Shown piece by piece: positions 8,543 to 17,617 of a stretch of 64,000 nt of DNA. The notes under the pieces were generated by a model. The model did not search any database, was not told the origin of the DNA, and worked only from the letters and a program-made list of their open reading frames with translations. The DNA comes from Finegoldia magna. GTDB taxonomy: Bacteria > Bacillota > Clostridia > Tissierellales > Peptoniphilaceae. The translations under genes were made by a program, and so were the position numbers. The first letter of the stretch is position 1, and each line of letters begins with the position of its first letter. The DNA lies in assembly GCF_003182075.1 (NCBI RefSeq), contig NZ_QGTH01000002.1, positions 1 to 64,000 on the forward strand, in the 5' to 3' direction.

Positions 8543-10884
8543 TATTTTTCCTCCTTAAAATTTTTAATTCTTAACGAATTTGTAACTACGGTTACCGAAC
8601 TGAACGCCATTGCAGCACCTGCTATCATTGGATTCAAAAATCCAAATGCAGCAATCGGAATACCAACAACATTGTAGAAAAACGCCCAGAACAAATTCTG
8701 TTTTATTGTTTTTATTACTTTGTGACTTAATCTAATAGCAGTATTAACTTTATTTAAATCGCCATTTATAATTGTGATGTCACTCGCCTCAATCGCAACA
8801 TCAGTACCAGTTCCAATAGAAAATCCAACATCACTTGTTGCAAGTGCTGGAGCATCGTTTATTCCATCTCCAACCATTCCTACTTTTTTGCCTTGATTTT
8901 TCAAATCCAACACTTTATCTGATTTGTCTTTTGGCAAACATTCTGCTATTACATGGTCGATGTTAGCTTTTTCTGCTATATGTTTTGCAGTATTTTCGCT
9001 ATCACCAGTTATCATATATACATCGATATTATCGTCCTTCAATTTTGCAACAGCTGTTGGTGAGGATTCTTTTATTTTATCTGCAATCAAAATATATCCG
9101 TAAAATTCATCGTTCTTTCCAACAAGAACAACTGTATTTCCTTGAGATTGATATTTTTGAATATCTACATTGACATTAATATTATTATCTCTCATCAATT
9201 TTTCATTGCCAATATAGTAATTGTCATTATTTATTGTAGCTGAAAGTCCTTTACCAGTAATCGAATCGAAATTTTCAACTTTATAGAACTCCGAACTATT
9301 TTTTTCATATTCTTTAACCACAGCATCTGCAAGTGGGTGCTCTGAATTTTTTTCAATTGAGGATACAATTTTTAAGAAGTCTGTATCTTTTGATTGGTAA
9401 TCTACAACTTCTGGTTTACCATTTGTTATTGTTCCTGTTTTATCCAAAATAACTGCATCGATTTTGTTTGCAGTTTCTAAAACTTCAGCACTTTTTATTA
9501 GAATTCCAAGCTCTGCGCCTTTGCCGCTTCCTACCATAATAGCTGTAGGAGTTGCAAGTCCCAATGAACAAGGGCACGCTATTACAAGAACTGAAACTGA
9601 ATTTAACAACGCTCTGTCGAATTGTTTTGTCACAAAATAAGTGATGGCGAATGTAATCACAGCGATTACAATAACAATGGGTACAAAAACAGATGAAATC
9701 TTGTCTGCTAGTCTTTGAATTGGCGCTTTGTTGGATTGTGCATCTTCCACTAATTTCACGATTTGACTTAGAACTGTATCTTCGCCAATTTTTTTCGCTT
9801 CAAACACAAATGATCCATTTTTATTAATCGTAGAACCAATACATTCATCTCCAACTTGTTTTTGTACAGGCATCGATTCTCCGGTAATCATAGATTCATC
9901 AATCGATGAGCTTCCTTCAATTATAATTCCATCAACAGCGATTTTCTCTCCTGGTTTTACAAGAATTTTATCTCCAACCATTACATCTTCAATATCAGTT
10001 TCGATAGTTTTACCATTTTTTATTACGTTTGCTTTTTTCGCTTGAAGTCCCATTAATTTACTTATAGCATCAGTAGTTCTAGTCTTCGCTCTTTTTTCGA
10101 AAACTTTTCCGAGTAAAATCAAAGTGATAACAACAGCAGACGATTCAAAATACAATTGGTCAGATCCTATTAATACATGATAAATCGAGTAGAAGTAGGC
10201 AGCACTTGTTCCCAATGCTATTAGAACATCCATGTTTGCTCCTCCACCTCTTAATGATTTGTATGCATTCACATAATATCTTCTTCCGATGTAGAATTGA
10301 ACCACAGTTGCCAACGCCCATTGAAAATATCCGTTATTTAAAATCGTGTGAACTCCTGCCATGTGAAAAAACATCGCTGAAAATAAAGGAATTGAAAAAA
10401 TCGCAGAAATTATAAAATCACGTTTCAATTTTTCGTATTCAGTTATATTTTTTTCGTTAGCTATTTTATTGTCTGTTTTTATTTCTGCAGAATATCCTGC
10501 TTTGTCGACTAATCTTTTTACTTCAGAATTGGTCTTGTATCCCTCATAAAAACTAACCGTAAGTGAGTTTTGCAACAAATTTACGTTAACATCCTTGAAA
10601 TTATTTTTGTTCAAAACTTTTTCAATTCTAGATGCACATGACTGACAACTCATTCCTTCGATATCAAACTTCGATGTCTTCACCGGAACATCATATCCCG
10701 CTTTTTTTATTTTCCCTACGATAGTTTCTATATCGTATCCTTCTTTTAATTTCAAATATGCGTATTCTTGAAGCAAGTTCACGTTAACTGTGTCTATATA
10801 TTCGTATTTACTTAATACTTTTTCTATTCTAGCCGCACATGATTCACAGCTCATGCCTTGTATTTTTAATTTTATTTCTTCCAT
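8542..10884 (-). CDS. copA: Copper-exporting P1B-type ATPase
   Basis: CopA pumps Cu(I) out across the membrane with ATP. The chosen start gives 780 residues. Two N-terminal HMA domains carry CxxC pairs at C13/C16 and C80/C83. They are followed by eight membrane segments with the transport motif CPC in IACPCSLG, the phosphorylation site DKTGTITNG and the hinge GDGINDAP. The start at 10884 is preceded by AAAGGAG; an in-frame codon at 10950 would fall inside the -35 box and is rejected. The gene has a near-consensus promoter with a CsoR-like operator downstream of the -10, and is followed by copZ and csoR. Confidence 0.95.
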   Translation of the reverse strand: MEEIKLKIQGMSCESCAARIEKVLSKYEYIDTVNVNLLQEYAYLKLKEGYDIETIVGKIKKAGYDVPVKTSKFDIEGMSCQSCASRIEKVLNKNNFKDVNVNLLQNSLTVSFYEGYKTNSEVKRLVDKAGYSAEIKTDNKIANEKNITEYEKLKRDFIISAIFSIPLFSAMFFHMAGVHTILNNGYFQWALATVVQFYIGRRYYVNAYKSLRGGGANMDVLIALGTSAAYFYSIYHVLIGSDQLYFESSAVVITLILLGKVFEKRAKTRTTDAISKLMGLQAKKANVIKNGKTIETDIEDVMVGDKILVKPGEKIAVDGIIIEGSSSIDESMITGESMPVQKQVGDECIGSTINKNGSFVFEAKKIGEDTVLSQIVKLVEDAQSNKAPIQRLADKISSVFVPIVIVIAVITFAITYFVTKQFDRALLNSVSVLVIACPCSLGLATPTAIMVGSGKGAELGILIKSAEVLETANKIDAVILDKTGTITNGKPEVVDYQSKDTDFLKIVSSIEKNSEHPLADAVVKEYEKNSSEFYKVENFDSITGKGLSATINNDNYYIGNEKLMRDNNINVNVDIQKYQSQGNTVVLVGKNDEFYGYILIADKIKESSPTAVAKLKDDNIDVYMITGDSENTAKHIAEKANIDHVIAECLPKDKSDKVLDLKNQGKKVGMVGDGINDAPALATSDVGFSIGTGTDVAIEASDITIINGDLNKVNTAIRLSHKVIKTIKQNLFWAFFYNVVGIPIAAFGFLNPMIAGAAMAFSSVTVVTNSLRIKNFKEEK

Positions 10885-10895
10885 TTTTCTCCTTT

Positions 10896-10919
10896 CTATC
10901 CCCCCTACTGGTGGTATGG
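10896..10919. promoter_or_regulatory. CsoR-like operator at copA
   Basis: The plus strand reads CTATCCCCCCTACTGGTGG followed by TATGG. The C-run and the opposite GTGGTAT half form an imperfect palindrome of the GC-rich type bound by CsoR proteins. It begins just downstream of the copA -10 box and covers the expected transcription start. Binding is inferred. Confidence 0.55.
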
Positions 10920-10921
10920 TT

Positions 10922-10950
10922 ATTATATAATATTTAAAATACTTTGTCAA
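10922..10950 (-). promoter_or_regulatory. copA promoter, near-consensus
   Basis: Minus strand: TTGACA (10945-10950), 17-base spacer, TATAAT (10922-10927). Both hexamers are perfect. Expected start is near 10915, inside the CsoR-like box. Confidence 0.8.
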
Positions 10951-10972
10951 ACATTTGAATTTGGATTATAAT
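10944..10972 (+). promoter_or_regulatory. pncB promoter, divergent and overlapping that of copA
   Basis: Plus strand: TTGTCA (10944-10949), 17-base spacer, TATAAT (10967-10972). The -35 box shares five bases with the copA -35 on the other strand, so the two promoters should compete for polymerase. Confidence 0.65.
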
Positions 10973-10999
10973 AATCATAATAAAATATGGAGGCAGATT

Positions 11000-12448
11000 A
11001 TGGATTGGAAAAATTATGAAAATTTAAGCATGTTATCTGATTTCTACGAATTTACAATGATGGATGGATATTTGGAAAACAATATGGAAGATGAATATGC
11101 TTATTTTGATTTGTATTTTAGAAGAATTCCAGACAACGGAGGATTTGTTATCGTTGCGGGATTAGAAGAGGTAGTTAAATATATTCAAAATTTGAAGTTT
11201 GACGAAAAAGACATCGAATATTTCAAGAGCAAGAATATGTTCAGCGAAAAATTCTTAGATTATCTTAGAAATTTCAAATTTGAATGTGATGTATGGGCAA
11301 TGCCTGAAGGTTCAGTTGCATTTCCTAACGAACCTTTGATGATAGTTCGTGGACCTGCTCCACAAGCGCAATTGATAGAAACTTTCGCACTTTTATCAAT
11401 CAATCATCAATCATTGATTGCAACTAAAACGAATAGAATTGTTCATGCAGCTGAAGGAAGAGTTGTTATGGAATTTGGCGCAAGACGTGCGCAAGGTGTG
11501 GATGCTACAGTTCTAGGTGCAAGAGCAGCTTTCATAGGTGGTGCTACTGCTACAAGCAATACTTTAACAGATATCACTTACGATGTTCCTGCTTTTGGTA
11601 CAATGGCTCACTCATGGATTATGATGTTTGATTCAGAATACGAAGCTTTCAAAAAATACGCCGAAATTTTCCCAAATTCTTGCTCACTTTTAGTGGACAC
11701 TTATAACGTTTTAAAATCCGGTGTTCCAAATGCGATAAAAGTTTTTGACGAAGTTTTGAAACCTCGTGGAATTAAGAATATGTCCATCAGAATTGACAGT
11801 GGTGACCTTGCTTATTTATCAAAACAAGCCCGTAAAATGTTGGATGATGCTGGATATGAAAACTGTCAAATCATGGCAAGTAATTCACTTGATGAATACA
11901 CAATTTCTGATTTGATTGAACAAGGAGCAAAACTAGATGGATTTGGCGTTGGCGAAAGATTAATAACTGCAAAATCAGATCCAGTTTTAGGCGGCGTGTA
12001 CAAATTATGTGCGGTTGAAAAACCTAACGGAGAAATCATTCCTAAAATTAAAATCAGTGAAAATATCGAAAAAATCACAACTCCTGCATTCAAAACAGTT
12101 TACAGAATTTACGACAAGAATAGCGGCAAAGCAGAAGCTGATTTGATAACTCTTCACGATGAAAAAATCGACGAATCAAAGGATTTGGAAATCTTCCACC
12201 CTATTCACACTTGGAAGAGAAAAACATTAACCAACTTCACAACAAAAGAATTGTTGGTTAGAGTGTTTGACAAGGGAGAATTGGTGTACGACCTTCCAAC
12301 ATTAGATAAAATAATCGAAAGAAAAAATGAACAAATTGCTGAACAATGGGAAGAAGTAAAAAGATTTGAACATCCTCATTTGTTCCACGTCGATTTGTCA
12401 CAAAAATTGTGGGATATAAAATACAATTTATTAATGCAAAGCAAATAG
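11000..12448 (+). CDS. pncB: Nicotinate phosphoribosyltransferase
   Basis: PncB makes nicotinate mononucleotide from nicotinate, PRPP and ATP, the entry step of NAD salvage. The 482-residue protein shows the family start (LSMLSDFYEFTMMDGYLENN), the phosphohistidine region AHSWIMMF and the ribose-phosphate site RIDSGDLAYLS. The start at 11000 has GGAGG eight bases upstream; an in-frame codon at 10955 lies between the -35 and -10 boxes and cannot be the start. Nicotinate-nucleotide adenylyltransferase (nadD), the next step, is at 49387-49986 in this window. A strong terminator follows. Confidence 0.93.
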   Translation: MDWKNYENLSMLSDFYEFTMMDGYLENNMEDEYAYFDLYFRRIPDNGGFVIVAGLEEVVKYIQNLKFDEKDIEYFKSKNMFSEKFLDYLRNFKFECDVWAMPEGSVAFPNEPLMIVRGPAPQAQLIETFALLSINHQSLIATKTNRIVHAAEGRVVMEFGARRAQGVDATVLGARAAFIGGATATSNTLTDITYDVPAFGTMAHSWIMMFDSEYEAFKKYAEIFPNSCSLLVDTYNVLKSGVPNAIKVFDEVLKPRGIKNMSIRIDSGDLAYLSKQARKMLDDAGYENCQIMASNSLDEYTISDLIEQGAKLDGFGVGERLITAKSDPVLGGVYKLCAVEKPNGEIIPKIKISENIEKITTPAFKTVYRIYDKNSGKAEADLITLHDEKIDESKDLEIFHPIHTWKRKTLTNFTTKELLVRVFDKGELVYDLPTLDKIIERKNEQIAEQWEEVKRFEHPHLFHVDLSQKLWDIKYNLLMQSK

Positions 12449-12455
12449 TAAATTT

Positions 12456-12490
12456 AGCACAACCATAAAATTTTGGTTGTGCTTTTTTTG
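12456..12490 (+). terminator. Terminator of pncB
   Basis: AGCACAACC pairs with GGTTGTGCT and is followed by a run of Ts. Confidence 0.85.
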
Positions 12491-12493
12491 CAA

Positions 12494-12522
12494 TTAAAAA
12501 TCCACATGCATGACATGTGGAT
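12494..12522 (-). terminator. Terminator of apt
   Basis: ATCCACATG and CATGTGGAT form a perfect nine-base-pair stem. The minus strand continues with TTTTTA. Confidence 0.75.
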
Positions 12523-12527
12523 AAGAT

Positions 12528-13046
12528 TTAGATATCGTATTGTACTAAAGTATTGATGTAATAATTTTTGTTAACATCTCTTCCGCCAAGTTCAGTGAGT
12601 TCAATCAAAAATTCCATAGCAGTGATTTCGCCACCGTTTTTTTCAACTAACTTAGCTACTGCATTTACAGTTCCACCTGTTGCCAATAAGTCGTCAACTA
12701 TAGCAACTTTGTCGCCTTCATGAATCGCGTCTCTGTGTACTTCTAATTTGTCGGTACCATATTCCAAATCATAAGAATACTCTGACACTTCTCCAGGAAG
12801 TTTTCCAGGTTTTCTAACAGGAACAAATCTAACTCCAAGCGCATATGCTACAGCTGATCCGAACAAGAATCCTCTAGCTTCTGGAGCTGCTATCACAGTT
12901 ATCCCTTTGTCTTTTAAATCTTCTACCATAAGGTCTACTGCGTGTTTATAGGCTTCTTTGTCGTTTAACAATGTAGTAATATCTTTGAATGAAATTCCTT
13001 CTTTTGGAAATCCGTCTATAACTCTAATTTTCTCTTTTAAATCCAT
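12528..13046 (-). CDS. apt: Adenine phosphoribosyltransferase
   Basis: Apt salvages adenine to AMP with PRPP. The 172-residue protein has the PRPP-binding motif [13 protein letters not shown], the flexible-loop region around RKPGKLPGE and the adenine-site segment [10 protein letters not shown] place the start at 13046 ([17 protein letters not shown]) because GGTGA lies five bases upstream; an in-frame GTG at 13055 is an alternative. The promoter probably uses an extended -10 (TGG-TATACT on the minus strand, near 13088-13096). Transcription diverges from the CorC-like gene. Confidence 0.93.
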   Translation of the reverse strand: MDLKEKIRVIDGFPKEGISFKDITTLLNDKEAYKHAVDLMVEDLKDKGITVIAAPEARGFLFGSAVAYALGVRFVPVRKPGKLPGEVSEYSYDLEYGTDKLEVHRDAIHEGDKVAIVDDLLATGGTVNAVAKLVEKNGGEITAMEFLIELTELGGRDVNKNYYINTLVQYDI

Positions 13047-13166
13047 TTTCATCACCGTTTCTTTTTTACTGTATTATCTACATCTATAGTATACCATATT
13101 GAGGGATTTGTTTGTTGTTAAATTATTTTTAGTTTTCTAAATCGTTATGTTTTTTATTTAAAAATT

Positions 13167-13196
13167 TTGTCAAAATATTTTATTTACAACTATATT
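13167..13196 (+). promoter_or_regulatory. Possible promoter of the CorC-like gene
   Basis: TTGTCA at 13167-13172 and TATATT at 13191-13196 are separated by 18 bases, 34 bases before the chosen start codon. Confidence 0.4.
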
Positions 13197-13230
13197 TATA
13201 TATGTTACGATATGTTTGGAGAGTGATGTA

Positions 13231-14475
13231 ATGGACAGTTCGAGTGTCTCGCAAATAATTGCGTTAGTGTTCTTGGTTGCAATGTCCGCCGTATTTTCAT
13301 CAAGTGAAACGGCGATAACATCTGTAAGCAAAATAAAAGTTCGACAATTAGACCAAAAGGATAACAAAAATGCACATTTACTGAAGAAACTGCACGATAA
13401 TATGCAAACTACCATATCTACTATTTTAATTGGTAACAACATTGTAAATATCGCAGCGAGTTCTATAGCTACAATTTTATTCACAAATATTTTTCATCAA
13501 AACGGAGCTTTGATATCTACAGTTGTAATGACTGTATTTGTATTGATTTTTGGTGAAGTTATACCGAAAACAATTGCACAATATAAAAACAAATCCGTAG
13601 CGCTGAAATTTTCTAGATTCATTTATTTTTTGACGATAATTTTTAAACCAATTGTAAAAGTATTGAACATCTTAACTCGTTTGGTAATCAAGCTTTTCAT
13701 TGGAGAAGACGAAGATAGTTCGACACTTACCGAAGAAGAACTAAAAACTTTGGTGGAAGTTAGTGAAGAAGAAGGCGTACTGAAAAATCAAGAAACTGAA
13801 ATCATGATAAATGCACTGGAGTTAAAGGAAACTCTAGCAGTTGATATTATGACTCCAAGAACTAGCATGGCATCAGTTGATATTGAAGATGCAGAAAATG
13901 ATTTAAAGGAAATTATCAAAAATATTACTTATTCTAGAATTCCTGTTTACGAGGACAATATTGACGATATTATAGGCGTTCTTCACATAAAAGAATTAGC
14001 GCACAAAATCATCGAAGATGACCGAGATTTTAAAGTCAGAGATATCCTAAAACCAGCATTTTATGCTTATGAATACATTCCAGTAGTGGATTTGTTCAAA
14101 CAAATGAGAACTAAAAATATTTCCATCAGTATAATTATCGATGAGTACGGTGGAACTAGTGGAATTGTAACGATGGAAGATATTTTGGAAGAACTTGTCG
14201 GAGAAATCGACGATGAATACGACCACGAAAAAGAAGTAACTAAACTTAGCGACAACGAATATTTAGTCGATCCTGAAATGAGAATTGATGAAGTAAACGA
14301 AAGATTTGACCTTGACATTCAAAGCGACAAATTCGATTCAATCGGAGGATTTGTAATAGAATTATTGGACAGAATGCCTAAATCAAAAGATGAGGTTGAA
14401 TTTGAAAACTTGAAATTCGTCGTAGTCAATGTTGATAAAAGAAAAATTACACAACTAATGATAATATTCAAATAA
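13231..14475 (+). CDS. CNNM/HlyC-CorC family membrane protein
   Basis: This 414-residue protein has an N-terminal DUF21 transmembrane domain (about 1-190, with SSSETAITS and NNIVNIAASS), a tandem CBS pair in the middle (MTPRTSMASVDIED and IIDEYGGTSGIVTMEDILEE) and a C-terminal CorC/HlyC domain (about 340-414). Members move or sense divalent cations, mostly Mg2+ efflux or resistance; the old name hemolysin is misleading. The ATG at 13231 follows GGAGAGTGATGTA; a TTG at 13216 is in frame but lies at the ribosome binding site. It is monocistronic. Confidence 0.88.
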   Translation: MDSSSVSQIIALVFLVAMSAVFSSSETAITSVSKIKVRQLDQKDNKNAHLLKKLHDNMQTTISTILIGNNIVNIAASSIATILFTNIFHQNGALISTVVMTVFVLIFGEVIPKTIAQYKNKSVALKFSRFIYFLTIIFKPIVKVLNILTRLVIKLFIGEDEDSSTLTEEELKTLVEVSEEEGVLKNQETEIMINALELKETLAVDIMTPRTSMASVDIEDAENDLKEIIKNITYSRIPVYEDNIDDIIGVLHIKELAHKIIEDDRDFKVRDILKPAFYAYEYIPVVDLFKQMRTKNISISIIIDEYGGTSGIVTMEDILEELVGEIDDEYDHEKEVTKLSDNEYLVDPEMRIDEVNERFDLDIQSDKFDSIGGFVIELLDRMPKSKDEVEFENLKFVVVNVDKRKITQLMIIFK

Positions 14476-14479
14476 TTTG

Positions 14480-14508
14480 CTCTCACGATATTCGTGAGAG
14501 TTTTTTTT
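14480..14508 (+). terminator. Terminator of the CorC-like gene
   Basis: CTCTCACGA pairs with TCGTGAGAG around a three-base loop, followed by eight Ts. Confidence 0.9.
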
Positions 14509-14537
14509 GTGGGAAAAGTTCCAAATATAATAGCATA

Positions 14538-14737
14538 AACAAAAAGTAGAAAATCATTTTTGCACGAACATCTGACTACATAAATTAGTGATTTCAAAAT
14601 CTCGAACTACTAAAATCCAAAACTCGAGCAAGGCTCTCAAACAGTTGGATTTTATAACGTAGTTCTTCGATGAGAAATCACAACAATTTATTCCGTATGA
14701 TGTCCTTAGCAAAAATGTAATCTACTTTAATTTTTTT
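14538..14737 (+). ncRNA. Candidate structured RNA, copy A
   Basis: This is the first of three related intergenic elements (others at 37859-38025 and 44166-44345). Nested arms pair outside-in: AAAGTAGA/TCTACTTT (14543-14728), ACATC/GATGT, ATAAATT/AATTTAT, GTGATTTC/GAAATCAC, GAACTAC/GTAGTTC, AAAATCCAA/TTGGATTTT and an apical GAGC/GCTC. Segments shared with the other copies are the 5' GCAC-AA-AT-TG stretch, the apical AACTC...TCAAACA and the 3' CCGTATGAT-TTCTTAG type sequence. TATAAT at 14526-14531 predicts a start near 14538, and a seven-T run at 14731-14737 follows the closing stem. The family is unidentified; a 6S-like rod is one possibility. Confidence 0.5.
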
Positions 14738-14746
14738 AATACTTTA

Positions 14747-15355
14747 TTATTTCCCTATTCCCAACGCCTCTTTTGCCAATTCATCAGCCATATCGTTATA
14801 AGTATCGTTGGAGTGACCTTTAACTTTTACAAAATTAATATCGATTTGAGGCTTTATTTCGTCGATAAATTTCTTGTAGCTTTTGGTTAAATTATTGTTT
14901 GTTTTCCAGTCGCCATTAGCCCAACTTTCAATCCCTTGATAATCATAAAAAATCGTGATTTTGTTCATTTTAAGTTCGACTGCTTTTTTAATTGCAAATA
15001 CCGACCCACTTACTTCTCCCGATACATTTCTATGCGTTGAGAATTCTGATTTAGGAAATTTTTGATTGAATTTGTCGATTTTACTATTGTGAAACAACAC
15101 ACAACCAAAACTATATTCTCCCGTATCTTTTTTGAATGATCCATCTACATAAGCCACACACTCATTTTCATTTAAGTTATCAATGGACGCTACTTTTTTA
15201 TTATCTTCGCCATTTATAAAATTATCTGCCTCTTCTTTTGTCTTAAAAGATTTGAAAATCGCTCCCTTAAAACCATTTACTTGTTGTTGGCACTCTGACC
15301 AACTATTGTATATCCCAGGATTTCTCCCAATTTTTACTGCATAAAATTTACCCAT
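14747..15355 (-). CDS. rnhA: Ribonuclease H I with N-terminal hybrid-binding domain
   Basis: The 202-residue protein has an N-terminal viroplasmin/hybrid-binding domain (about 1-48, FYAVKIGRNPGIYNSW...FKSFKTKEEAD) that grips RNA:DNA hybrids. A type I RNase H domain (about 65-202) follows with the four acidic catalytic residues in YVDGSF, SGEVSG, IFYDYQG and DMADELA. It removes RNA from RNA:DNA hybrids. Its start overlaps the end of the upstream amylase gene by eight bases, so the two are co-transcribed although unrelated in function. Copy A of the structured element lies beyond its 3' end, in opposite orientation. Confidence 0.9.
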   Translation of the reverse strand: MGKFYAVKIGRNPGIYNSWSECQQQVNGFKGAIFKSFKTKEEADNFINGEDNKKVASIDNLNENECVAYVDGSFKKDTGEYSFGCVLFHNSKIDKFNQKFPKSEFSTHRNVSGEVSGSVFAIKKAVELKMNKITIFYDYQGIESWANGDWKTNNNLTKSYKKFIDEIKPQIDINFVKVKGHSNDTYNDMADELAKEALGIGK

Positions 15356-16793
15356 TACATACCCACACGCTCAAAGTTCCAGCTCCCACTTCAAAATCTC
15401 CGAATCCTTGATCATCGATTACAATTTCATTAGAATTTGTTCCAGTGATTTCCGTATACTTTTTACCTGCATTTTCCTTTCCTACATTCATTCTCAAAGT
15501 GTTGATGTCACCCGTGCTGATTACAACAGCCATTGGATTGTGAAAATCATCGCCGTGTCTAATCCAACCTATCAAATTTTCATTTTCCATGTAATCTGTC
15601 TGTTCTCCAAATGCGTAGTGTTTTCTGATGTACATCAAATTATCTATAATATCCTTTTGCCCTTCGATATTAAATTCTCCACCTATTTTACAATAATCGC
15701 CGTAAAATATGCAAGGATATCCGTCTTTTCTTAGTAGAATCAAACCATACGCTATCTTTTTAAACCAAGGCTCTACAAATGACTCCAACGATTGACCAGG
15801 TTCGCTGTCGTGATTATCCACGAATGTAACCGCAATGGTTGGATGTTCTTGAACCAAAGTATTGTCGAAAATTTTTCTCATATCAAATTTATCGCCCATT
15901 TTTGATGCAGAATACATATTAAAATGAAGTGCCACATCAAACAAATCCACATCGTATTTCGTATCGTACAAATAATGATTAGTGTTGTCCTTATCTTGTA
16001 ACCAATATTCACCGAAAAAATAAAAATCGCGATTAACAACATTTTGTATATGTTTGGTGAAATCAATTATAAATTCATCGTCAATGTGTTTAAGCGCGTC
16101 GTATCTGAAGCCGTCCACATTAACATAATTCACAAACCATTCTCCCCATCTAAAAAGCTCATCTTTAACATCATGATTTTTGTGGTCAATATCTGCAAAC
16201 ATCAAATAATCGAAATTTCCTTTTTCGTTGGAAACATTCTTGCTAAACCCTTTGTTTTCTCCAGCGACTTCAAAAATTGCTTTCTTTTGTTGTTTATTAT
16301 CAAAATCAACTCCATTAAAATGTTGGAAATGCCACACAAACTCAGAATATTTTCCATTCCTACCTTTAAAATCAAATCCAGTCCATGCTTCAATATCATA
16401 AGCATCAGTAATTCTTTTCGTCCTGTCGTTAGGATCCACTTCGTAAGCCTTAAAAGTTTCTGAGAAATCAGCTCCAGCTTTGTGATTTAAAACTACATCT
16501 GCATACACTTTTATATCATTTTCGTGCAAAACTTCGATTAATTTTTTCAATTGTTCTACAGTTCCATATTTCGTGCGCACAGATCCTTTCTGATCAAATT
16601 CTCCCAAATCGTACAAATCATACACACCATAACCAACATCATTAGTTCCTGTTGCTTTAAACATTGGAGCAAGCCACAACGCATCAATACCTTTTTCTTT
16701 TAAATTCTTCGCTTCTTTTGTCAAATTTTTATAATAATTTCCATCGTCTGGTAAGTACCACTCAAAAGCCTGCATCATTATTTCGTTTCCCAT
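15348..16793 (-). CDS. Cytoplasmic alpha-amylase (GH13)
   Basis: This 481-residue enzyme has no signal peptide, so it should act on intracellular alpha-1,4-glucans or imported maltodextrins. GH13 motifs are complete: DVVLNHKAG, GFRYDALKHID with the nucleophile near D230, FFGEYW with the acid/base near E261 and FVDNHDSEP with the third aspartate near D327. It resembles the cytoplasmic amylases of the AmyS/MalS type. It is the first gene of a two-gene unit with rnhA and diverges from rlmB across an 89-base gap that contains a perfect palindrome TATAATCT-AATA-AGATTATA. Confidence 0.9.
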   Translation of the reverse strand: MGNEIMMQAFEWYLPDDGNYYKNLTKEAKNLKEKGIDALWLAPMFKATGTNDVGYGVYDLYDLGEFDQKGSVRTKYGTVEQLKKLIEVLHENDIKVYADVVLNHKAGADFSETFKAYEVDPNDRTKRITDAYDIEAWTGFDFKGRNGKYSEFVWHFQHFNGVDFDNKQQKKAIFEVAGENKGFSKNVSNEKGNFDYLMFADIDHKNHDVKDELFRWGEWFVNYVNVDGFRYDALKHIDDEFIIDFTKHIQNVVNRDFYFFGEYWLQDKDNTNHYLYDTKYDVDLFDVALHFNMYSASKMGDKFDMRKIFDNTLVQEHPTIAVTFVDNHDSEPGQSLESFVEPWFKKIAYGLILLRKDGYPCIFYGDYCKIGGEFNIEGQKDIIDNLMYIRKHYAFGEQTDYMENENLIGWIRHGDDFHNPMAVVISTGDINTLRMNVGKENAGKKYTEITGTNSNEIVIDDQGFGDFEVGAGTLSVWVCNG

Positions 16794-16809
16794 TTGTTCC
16801 TCCTATTAA

Positions 16810-16838
16810 TTGTAAGAAATTGCTTTATATTGTATAAT
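16810..16838 (+). promoter_or_regulatory. rlmB promoter
   Basis: TTGTAA (16810-16815), 17-base spacer and TATAAT (16833-16838). The -10 is one arm of the palindrome TATAATCT-AATA-AGATTATA (16833-16852), whose other arm offers a TATAAT on the minus strand for the amylase gene. Confidence 0.5.
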
Positions 16839-16882
16839 CTAATAAGATTATAACATTAAAATGATAAGAATAAGGAGAATAA

Positions 16883-17617
16883 ATGCAATATTTAGTCGGT
16901 AGAAATCCTGTTATGGAAGCTTTGGAAATGGATATGGGAGTAACCAATCTATACATACAAAAAGGCGAATTAAAAGGATTTATTAAAAAAATAGAAAAAA
17001 AAGCTTACGATATGGGAATTAAAATCGAATACGTCGATAAAAAATACATCGAAAAATTCGCAGAAAACACTGCTCACCAAGGTGTTATGGCAAAAATGCC
17101 AAGTTTCGGATATTCAAGCGTTGATGAAATGATAATTTACGCCAAGAAAAGAAATGAAGATCCCTTTTTGATAATTTTGGACGAAATAACAGATCCTCAC
17201 AATTTGGGATCCATCATTAGAACTGCAGAAGTTGCAGGATGCCACGGTGTTATAATTCCAAAACACCGAGCTTGTGAAGTAAATGCAACTGCAATCAAAA
17301 CAAGTGCAGGAGCTGTTTTCAATATCAAAATCGCACGTGTAACCAACATAACCACGACAATTAATTATTTAAAAGAACATAACATTTGGATTTACGGGGC
17401 TTGTGGCGAAGCTTCACAAACTCACACACAAGCTAACTTGAAAGGACCTATCGGCCTTGTAATTGGAAATGAAGGCAAAGGAATTTCGAGATTAGTCAGA
17501 GAAAATTGTGATCAGTTAATTAAAATCCCTATGTATGGAAAAACAGAATCACTCAACGCATCAAATGCTGCGAGCATTCTAATTTATGAAGTCATACGCC
17601 AAAGGTATGAAAAATAA
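16883..17617 (+). CDS. rlmB: 23S rRNA (guanosine-2'-O-)-methyltransferase
   Basis: RlmB-type SPOUT methyltransferases 2'-O-methylate a guanosine in the 23S peptidyl-transferase region using SAM. The 244-residue protein has an N-terminal RNA-binding substrate domain (about 1-75, LVGRNPVMEALE) and the knotted SPOUT domain with motif 1 (DPHNLGSIIRTAE), motif 2 (IGNEGKGIS) and motif 3 (LNASNAASILIYE). TrmH/RlmB members are hard to separate by eye, so the exact target is less sure than the chemistry. AAGGAG precedes the ATG. It overlaps yacP by about eleven bases. Confidence 0.88.
   Translation: MQYLVGRNPVMEALEMDMGVTNLYIQKGELKGFIKKIEKKAYDMGIKIEYVDKKYIEKFAENTAHQGVMAKMPSFGYSSVDEMIIYAKKRNEDPFLIILDEITDPHNLGSIIRTAEVAGCHGVIIPKHRACEVNATAIKTSAGAVFNIKIARVTNITTTINYLKEHNIWIYGACGEASQTHTQANLKGPIGLVIGNEGKGISRLVRENCDQLIKIPMYGKTESLNASNAASILIYEVIRQRYEK

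Noticed and set aside
10885-10950. N-terminal extension of copA to 10950
   Set aside because: The extra codons cover the copA promoter itself; the ATG at 10884 has AAAGGAG and begins at the first HMA domain.
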